DNA from: Cymbidium sinense
Lineage: Eukaryota > Streptophyta > Magnoliopsida > Asparagales > Orchidaceae
Reading direction: 5' to 3'
DNA length: 64,000 nucleotides
Assembly: GCA_021442155.1 (NCBI GenBank)
Contig: CM038217.1
Span: 143,775,643-143,839,642, forward strand
Shown: positions 56,721 to 64,000 of the stretch, piece by piece
How positions within the stretch are numbered: the stretch's first letter is position 1
Layout: every line of letters begins with the position of its first letter
The notes under the pieces: generated by a model
What the model was told of the DNA's origin: nothing
Database searches by the model: none
The model's input: only the letters and a program-made list of their open reading frames with translations
Program-made: the position numbers and the translations under genes

Positions 56721-57304
56721 CTTAGTTGATTGAAGCTTCCAAAATTAGGAGTTCTTCTGACTTATTCTTCGGCATTTGGCAAATATGAGAGATAAATTTC
56801 TTGACATTTAGGGTTGTTTTTCATGCATAGAAATAGATTCTTTTTGCTCTTTCAAGAACATGTAACTTAATAATAATTATAGATATATTCAAGGATTTCG
56901 GCGTAATGCTCGATGTCAACCTGAATAAGATATATTTAAGGATCTTGTCTTATGGCATGATGTCAACTCAAATAAACTTAATATAAACTAAAAAATATCC
57001 CTGTCTTGTAGGGGGAATTCTAAAGTACATTTAGGAGAATTTCCAAGATGAAAATACACAAATACATTAATATTTGAATTGATATACTCTAAAGAGAGTT
57101 TCAACATGTAGCATTACTTTCGCTTATGTATATAAATCTAAAATGCCCCCTGTGTAATAAGAAAATTTTCATGAAAAAGTATTTCATCAGGAGTATGTTT
57201 ATTTAGGGATCTCAGCATGAATCATGATGTAGACCTAAATAGATATACTAAAAAAATTCCTATATTGCAGGGGGATTTCTATTATACCTTGAGAATGTGG
57301 TCGT

Positions 57305-58760
57305 CAAGTATAGTACTTTTTCAAGTATTGACCATTAATTGGCAGCATTGATCTTTCACCCTTTAAGTTGATGAGTTGGTATGCCCCTCCTTGATACACT
57401 TTTTCAATGACAAAATGGTCTTCCAATTAGGCTTAAATTTGCCACCGAATTTTTGATTATGAATAATTGGTCTTCTCAGCACCAAGACTAATTCCCTTTT
57501 TTGGAATGTTCGAGGTTGCCTTGTATGATCAAAAGCCCTGTACATCTTTGCTCGATAGACTTCTAGATTTTGATGAGCTTGCAATCTAACTTCATCAAGC
57601 ACGTCGAGTTCCTCCATTCTCATACAGGAATTTTGATCTTCAATTAGACTGTATTGGATGGCTACTCGAAGTGAAGGCAACTCAATTTCATGTGAAAGAA
57701 CTACTTCAGTTCCAAATACCAATGAATAGGAAGTGGCTTTAGTCGGCATCTTGTAGGTAGTTCGATACACCCATAGAGCCTCTATTAGCTTGGTATGTCA
57801 TTTTCTCTTATTTTTAGTGAGAATCTTCTTGAGCAGTTTGACCAGTGTCTTATTGAAAGCCAAAATCATTTGCTCTTGGATTATATATTGAAGAGTATCA
57901 ATCAATTTTGTGTCGATCGATGAATCTATAAATTGCACTTTTAAAAGTTGTACCATTATCAAAAAATTATTCAAGTGACCAAATCTATAGACATTACATG
58001 ATGAAGTTGATCACTTTCGCGTGAACTTCTTTAAATGGAGTAATCTCAACCCACTTAGAGAAATGATCAGTCGCTGTTAGGATGAAGAGATGTCTAGCTG
58101 ATGACGGTGGATCAATTGGTCTAATTACATCTATACCCCAACATTCAAATGGCGGATGCTATTGTTGGGTGTAATAGATTTGGAGGCTGATGGATGAGAT
58201 TCTTATGTACTTGACACTCATGACACTTCTTAGCATGATTAATGCAATCTCTCATCATAGAATGCCAATAATAGCCCATCCTTTTGATCTTTACTACCAT
58301 CGTGGGACCTCACTGATGTGACCCACAAAGTCCTTCATGAACTTCAACCATCATTTTGCTAGCTTCATCTACACCTAGGCATCATAGCCACATTTATTCA
58401 AAGAATCTACGATATAGAGTATTGTTGACAAAAGCATAGCGTAGCATTCTCTTATCGATTTGAGCTGCCAGTGATTTATTTTTTGGTAATTTTTCCTTCC
58501 TTAAAGTAGTCGATGAAGGGTTGCCTCCAATCACATGACTCTTCTACAATCAAAGGCTTCACAATACTTTTCTGAGGCAATGTCATTCTTAACTCTTCTT
58601 TGTATAACTCCTTATTGACTTTGAGGAGTATGAGAAACTTGAGTCATATCCTGCTGTGTCAAATTTGGTAACCCCTCTACCTATGGGGATTGATACTTTA
58701 TTGGCTCTAGAACTCATCGAGTGAATATGCCAATCATGACATAATCACCATTCATAGTTG
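57305..58760 (-). pseudogene. Tat integrase, element A
   Basis: On the minus strand: a linker (58760-58550), then the HHCC domain with VHEGLCGSH and KKCHECQVHK (about 58340-58205), so all four zinc ligands appear present. The core lies in broken frames. The C-terminal open piece 57363-57770 (135 codons) holds TKATSYSLVFGTEVVL and RRPIIHNQKFGGKFKPNW. The end is near 57310. The copy is dead because of stops in the core. Confidence 0.84.
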
Positions 58761-58789
58761 CCATTTCCTTAGCTAGTTTTGCTAAGCAG

Positions 58790-59060
58790 TCAGCTTGGTT
58801 ATTCTTGGAGAGACTCGAGTTAGTGTGATATTTAATATCTACTTCATAAGCTCAAGAACTCGCTTGTGATAGAAAGCTAACTCAAGCATGTTAATTCTAT
58901 ATATGTCAAGTACTTGATTTATAATAAGGTGAGAATCGCCAAAAATATGCAAGTTCTGAATGCCTATGAAAATAGCTTCTTCCAGACCTGTCATTAATGC
59001 TTCATAGTCAGCTTCATTATTAGTTCTTGGCTCAGTCAATCCATATGATCATCTCATTAT
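58790..59060 (-). pseudogene. Second (archaeal-type) RNase H, element A
   Basis: The open piece 58839-59039 contains TNNEADYEALMTGLEEA and IFGDSHLIINQV. The NNxADYEAL and GDS blocks are typical of the additional RNase H found in Tat/Ogre elements. Its N-terminal part is in another frame. Confidence 0.82.
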
Positions 59061-59299
59061 CCCTCCTTCTGGTGTTATGAAGATGATGTCGATTTCTACT
59101 CTTGCTCTTGGGAAATTTAAATGTTTGACTTATTTGATCGATGAGGCTCCATTAAAGTACATTTCTCAAATTTGTGAATTTTCTCTTTCATGAATGAGCA
59201 TAATTTGTTCATCAGGCAAATCATCGTTAAGAGAAGAGTCTGCGGGGATAGGATGTGCAGTTAAAAAATCTGCTAAGATTTGTCATTTCACTGCTTTCT

Positions 59300-59660
59300 A
59301 CGAAACATAGGTGATATCAAATTACAAAAGCAATACTGCCCATCTTGCCAAGTGACCTGTCAACGCTAGTCTTGTCATCAAGTACTTTAGCGGATCGATC
59401 CTTGAGATGAGGGTAATCTTGTGAGATAACATATAATGATAGAGCTTTTGGACTGCAAAGATCAATGCTAAATAGTGCTTGTCTATCAAAGAGTATCTCA
59501 TTTCTGCTCCAATCAGCCTCCGACTGATATAATAAAGAGCATTCTCTTTGCTTTCTTCATTGTGTTGTGCCAACAATACCCCGAGAGACTCTTCTAACGC
59601 AACTGTGTATAGAATGTGGGGCTTCCCAGGAATAGGCACTGCCAGGATTGGTGGATTTAA
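59300..59660 (-). pseudogene. First RNase H, element A
   Basis: The open piece 59322-59639 (105 codons) includes LYYISRRLIGAEMRYSLIDK, LALIFAVQKLYHYM and the DPLKYLM...LARW end, which are hallmarks of the gypsy RNase H next to RT. Confidence 0.85.
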
Positions 59661-60780
59661 TAAATAGCTTTTAATGCTATTGAAGGTTTCTTAGCACTCC
59701 TTGTCCCACTTGAATGCAGCATCCTTCTTCATTAACCTTGCAAATAGTTGACAACGTCCTGATATGTTTGATATAAATTGACGGATGAATGCGAGCTGTC
59801 CTTGTAAACTTGGAGCTGACACAAACTCTTTGGTAGAGGCATCTCCATGATTGCCTTGATTTTAACAGGATCAATTTCAATACCTCTATGATATAATGTA
59901 CCCCAGGAATTTTTTGAAGGATACCTCAAATGCACATTTTAGAGGATTCATCTTGAGATCATATTTTTGATTCTCTCTAATACAATTCTCAAGTCTTTGA
60001 AGTGATTTTTATAGCTTAATCTCTTCACCACCAGATCGTCAACATAACATTTCACCTTTTAATGAATCAACTCATCAAAAATGCACATCATGACTCTTTG
60101 GTATGTAGCTCTAGCATTTTTCAGGCCAAAGGGCATGACCATGTAACAATATATGCCAATAAGAGTTTTGAACGATGTATATTTTTCATCTTTAGGTGCC
60201 ATTTTGATTTGGTTGTACCATGACGATCCGTCCATATATGAGAACTTGTCATAGTTAGAAGTGTTGTCCACTAGTAGTTCTGATATTGGAAGCGAAAAGT
60301 CATCTTTTGGGCATGCCTTATTTAGGTCCTGGAAGTCAATGCAGAGACCGATTTGGCCATTCTTCTTTCTAACTAGGACAATGTTAGCTATCCAATATGC
60401 ATATTTCTCCTCCCAGATGAAGCCTACTTCGATTAGTTTTTAGTTTTTGCAATTACCTATTCTTCAATCTCCAATCTCATTCGTCTATAAGCTTGCTTAA
60501 TAAGCGTTGCATTTGGTTTGATAGCTAGTTTGTGAACTGCTACATCAGGGGATAAGCCTGACATTTTAGAATATGTCCAGGCAAAGCAATCTCTTAATTC
60601 ACAAAGTAGAATTTTTAGCTCTTCAACTTTCTCATCAGGCAGAAGAGAACTAACAAAAGTTGGACGGGGATCATCCTTAGTTCCTAGGTTGACTTCTTTA
60701 AGTTCATCCATAGTAGCTATTTGTCCACCATCTTTGAGTTCTTCAGGTGCGGGCTTGGCTTCCACTTCTTCATCATTTTT
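59661..60780 (-). pseudogene. Reverse transcriptase, element A
   Basis: 60457-60765: N-terminal piece with LRDCFAWTYSKMSGLSPDVA. 60059-60271: palm with YMVMPFGLKNARATYQRVM. The catalytic block reads CYVDDLVVKR at about 60022-60052 on the minus strand, so both Asp residues remain. 59732-59935 and 59677-59880 represent the thumb. Stops separate the pieces. Confidence 0.87.
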
Positions 60781-61560
60781 AAGAAGAATTTCATGGGAAT
60801 CATCTTCTTCATCACTAAGAGTTTCTATCTCAGCTTTTATTATATTATAACATGCTCTATTTTGATAAGATTTGTGGATGAACTTTAAACCTTTAGTGAT
60901 AAACTTATCACTTCTTCACGATGCTTGAGAACTTCTTTGGCTTCACATCTTGTTGAAGATTTGAGTCCTATGTTTAGTAGTTCTAATATGAATTCCAAGC
61001 TTATACATCATTCCTCATAATTTCTGTGGATAGTATATTGGTATTCTTGTTGGCACTATCTCATCATAATTTTCATGTTGAGTAGGATGTTCAAAATCTT
61101 GAGGCTGAGACTCTTCAGATTTGTAAAATAGAGTCCCTGTTCCGCCACTCTCACTCAATGGCGGTACATAAAATGTTATCAATTCTTCAATATCATGAAC
61201 CTCCAGTGGAGTGATTTCTTTGAAGCACAGTTGAGGGATGGGTATAATTTTGAGTGAGTCATCTGACTCTGTCAAATGAGCTATCCTCATTAATGCAGCT
61301 ATCTGAGCTCTATTTCCATAAGTAGATTCAAAATCATAGTTAAATTAGAATCACTTATTTCATACTCTACTTTTCTTGAAAGCTTATAAGTTTCCTTAGG
61401 TTTGACAGGCATATCTTCTTCTTCTTCCGTGTCACTTCCCAAATGAGGAACTGATTTTCTTGACTTAGGTGCATAATCAAGTGCTTTGGGGAGAGTCAGC
61501 ATTGCCTTTTTTTCTTCCTCCTTGCTTCTGCTCTTTCACTTTGTGAAATTACTTTTTAGT
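60781..61560 (-). pseudogene. Protease-RT linker, element A
   Basis: Open pieces 61015-61290 and 61299-61502 are charged and of no known domain. They match the linker of element B at 44921-45480. Confidence 0.65.
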
Positions 61561-62060
61561 TCCTGAAGTGGATGATACCGCTTCAAGAGGCTCTGTTGGC
61601 TTAGGCTCTTTGAGGATGAAGTATTTTGCATCTTCATAGATCTTTACTTCATTGATGAAGAATGATTATAGGTTACTAGGAATTTTGAATTCTTCTCCAT
61701 CTTTCAGATACTTCATACTTGATGCATAGTTGATGGGACCATGTCATACTCATGCACCCACAGCCGGCCCAAGAGAGCTCTAAATGATGTATCAGCATCG
61801 ATTACATGAAACTTAGCTTTTGTATATAAATCCTTGAACTTGAGTGGGAGAATAAAAGAACACAAAATTTTCTGCCCTTTTTCATTGAAGCCGTGAACCA
61901 TCAACTTATCTCTCCCAAGATGTTGGATATCCAGTGATAATCCTCTTAACACCTTTAGACTCATAAGATTGATAGAAGAACCAGGATCAATCAATATTCA
62001 GTTGATCGAGATGTCATCGCTCTTTGCAGTAACATAAAGAGGATGGTTGTGATCTGTTGT
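61561..62060 (-). pseudogene. Aspartic protease, element A
   Basis: The open piece 61713-61994 starts at MIDPGSSINLMSLKVLRG and includes FRALLGRLWVHEYDMVP. The catalytic Asp is present in a D-P-G-S context (usually D-T/S-G). The element B copy has Asn at this position. Confidence 0.82.
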
Positions 62061-64000
62061 CCCAACATAAGTCTTCCTCATAAAATGTGATTACTGAGAG
62101 ATCTTGAGTTGAGTTTGCATGCATTTCTCGCAAGTAAGCTTCATAACTCTCCGGATCTTTGAGAGCATGTATCAAAGTTTCTCAGAGTTCTTTTGACATC
62201 AAGGGAGCCTCATACACACTTAATTGTGTAGGGATCTTTCTCAGGTGTGATAGAATATTATAATCTATCTTTTTGCTTGATTTAGGGTTTATTCTAAGAT
62301 TTTTGGGAATGATATCTTCGCTGACTTCAATTTGTTTATCTTTGTCTTTATTTGCATATCCCTTCTTTGATGAAGGTGGTAAGACTTTATCACTTCAACT
62401 GAACTTGAATCACCTTATCTTGCTCAGATTCTTTTGAAGAGGAAGTTTCTTCAAATTTCTTTCTTATTTTGGAAGATTGGCCAAAAGGGCTAGACTCATT
62501 TTTCAACGTCATACGTTCCATATGTGATGATATCGATGAGTCTGACTCTTCCTCATTAGAAAAATATAGATCTTCATCTGATCTATTATCTTGTTGAGTC
62601 ATTAAATAAAATTTAGACATTAGCTCCTCATGCTCTTCTTGCTTTCCTGACAAGAGTTTGATGGGTTGGTCGAGTCTGTCTGACTACCCTAGTTGTTTCG
62701 GAGTAACTGATGTTGAAGAATATCTAACATCACACAGATGATTCGGCATGTCTCTACTGGACAAGATTCACCATTAACTTCTTCATATGATTAGCAATGC
62801 AAAGTTTAGGCATGAAGTCTACAAGCTTAAATGGTTGTCTTGCCAGCTGGTGATACTCCTCTAGATTATTAATGATCTTTTGATTTATAATTCTCTTCTT
62901 GATATTCTTTTTTTAGCTGACTTTTTTGATTTATGAGACCTGCATTTAGTAGGCTTCTTTCATGAAGTAGCCTTATCAATGCCACCGAGAAGCCAAATAC
63001 TTGGTTTAGGCATCTCTCTTAAGTTCAATATAGGTTCAAGTGGTGATTTCCACTTAACATTAGGGACATCTTAGTATTTTCATGCTCTTTTTGGAGACTA
63101 CTGTTTGCCATTCTTCAATTTGAACTGATTTCTCCTTCTATTTGTCTTTGCTGGATGATATGGAAGAGGATGTAATCATCTTTATAGACTCTCTTTTTGG
63201 GTTGACTAAAATACTATCAGATAGTTTAAATTCACCTCGTCGATACTTCCTTTGTAGCCAATCTTTGAAGACATAACAATCATCAATGTGATTGATCATC
63301 CGATGATAGAGACAGTAGTTTGGATTATTGACTTTATCGCCTTCTTCTTTATTAATTGTAGATCGATCGCTTTGTTTGCCAAATAATTTAGCCACACCAT
63401 CCCTTCTAAAGGAATATTCTTTGTTCATCTTTTTCTTAAGAGATGTCGCATTCACTCATCATCTCTTATTGCTTGCTTTGGATGCTCCCCACCACTTAGA
63501 AAAGCCTGAGGTTTGTCATTACCTCCTAATACCAACTTTGGATGTGGATTAGAATAAGTAAGCATTTTATCCTTATCATCATTGTACACTAGCTGCTTTC
63601 CTTTATCCACATTATATATCACCCACTTTTGCCATTTGAGCTATAGGAAGTGGCATGAATTTTATTTCTTCTTGAGTCTGAAGGTTTGTTTCTCTTTGCT
63701 TTATCTGCATAGACTTCAGACTTAGGGCGATTCAACTTTTTGAATTTAGCCACCCTATCAAGCAAGTCCTAGAATGATGCAATCGACGCCATGCATAGAA
63801 ATGGTGCCATTTTATCATTCATATTACCCATTAGCAATTGGATTATATGTTCTTCTTCCAATTGTTGCTCGCACTTCATACTTAGGTTACGCCAACAACT
63901 TATGAATTTTGTCACTGACTCATCTTTCCTCCGTTTAAGCAAGGTAAGGTCAGCGATTGTGATTTTCTCGATTGCATTAGTGAACCTCTTCACGAATATA
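62061..64000 (-). pseudogene. gag, element A (continues past window end)
   Basis: 63769-63993: gag core with KDESVTKFISCWRNLSMKCE. 63138-63455: CLYHRMINHIDDCYVFKDWL, a CxYH..H..C knuckle-like motif, with a basic stretch YRRGEFKL. 62390-62653: Ser/Glu-rich. The order equals that of element B. The start of gag lies beyond 64000. Confidence 0.8.

Larger units (their letters stand above)
53484..57304 (-). other. Long 3' non-coding region of element A
   Basis: About 3.8 kb between integrase and the LTR with no conserved protein. It contains a poly(C) run at about 53622-53631, the ~92 bp minisatellite, three degenerate ~300 bp repeats and a 160 bp duplication (listed separately). A small minus-strand open frame at 55796-56020 has no known relatives. 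Confidence 0.65.
51960..64000 (-). mobile_element. Tat/Ogre-type Ty3/gypsy element A (continues past window end)
   Basis: Minus-strand order from 64000 downward: gag, protease, RT, RNase H, second RNase H, integrase, long non-coding 3' region, LTR. The two RNase H domains and long 3' region are typical of Tat/Ogre elements (family knowledge). Its 5' end lies beyond the window. All domains contain stops or shifts. Confidence 0.86.

Overview
This window is nuclear DNA of a flowering plant. It is AT-rich and consists almost wholly of decayed mobile DNA. It holds Ty3/gypsy elements of two plant lineages (a chromovirus and two Tat/Ogre-type elements), an endogenous pararetrovirus cluster (Caulimoviridae), a broken plant receptor-kinase gene, and long microsatellites. 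No intact protein-coding gene was found, and every coding feature listed is a pseudogene or fragment. The sequence alone does not identify the species.

Layout. 1-1430 is AT-rich and has no recognisable gene. 1436-1605 looks like one end of a small DNA transposon or other non-autonomous element, directly abutting a 5'-truncated chromovirus pol (about 1606-4446, +: RT, RNase H, integrase, chromodomain). 5395-6345 (+) is a frameshifted LRR receptor-like kinase fragment (HAESA/HSL-like). 7165-7915 resembles a solo LTR. AT-rich DNA follows to 9820.

The main feature is 9820-37640. It is about 28 kb of scrambled copies of one caulimovirid, arranged in both orientations. Taken together the copies give the order PBS, leader, movement protein (MP), coat protein with CCHC knuckle (CP), aspartic protease (PR), reverse transcriptase (RT), RNase H, a Trp-rich C-terminal region or second ORF of unknown function, then promoter/poly(A) and the PBS again. 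The genome would be roughly 7-7.5 kb (inference). The order resembles florendoviruses, but that assignment is inference. At least eight joins connect the blocks, most of them orientation switches, and two switches lie at the tRNA-Met primer-binding site, where the DNA of these viruses is interrupted. One MP copy carries a later insertion of a poly(A)-tailed retrocopy with a 19-20 bp target duplication. The promoter copies keep a distinctive set of repeats and palindromes.

37641-41740 is AT-rich with microsatellites. From about 41745 to 64000 lie two minus-strand Tat/Ogre-type elements. Element B runs from about 51959 down to 41745. It has a 5' LTR, PBS, gag, protease and partial RT, then an integrase segment inverted in place, then a 3' region with a ~92 bp minisatellite. 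Element A runs from beyond 64000 down to about 51960: gag, protease, RT, RNase H, a second (archaeal-type) RNase H, integrase, a long repeat-bearing 3' region, and a ~1.5 kb LTR-like block that abuts the LTR of B with no internal DNA between.

Functionally the locus is a repeat graveyard. Its most likely present activity is as a source of double-stranded or small RNA from the inverted viral repeats (inference).
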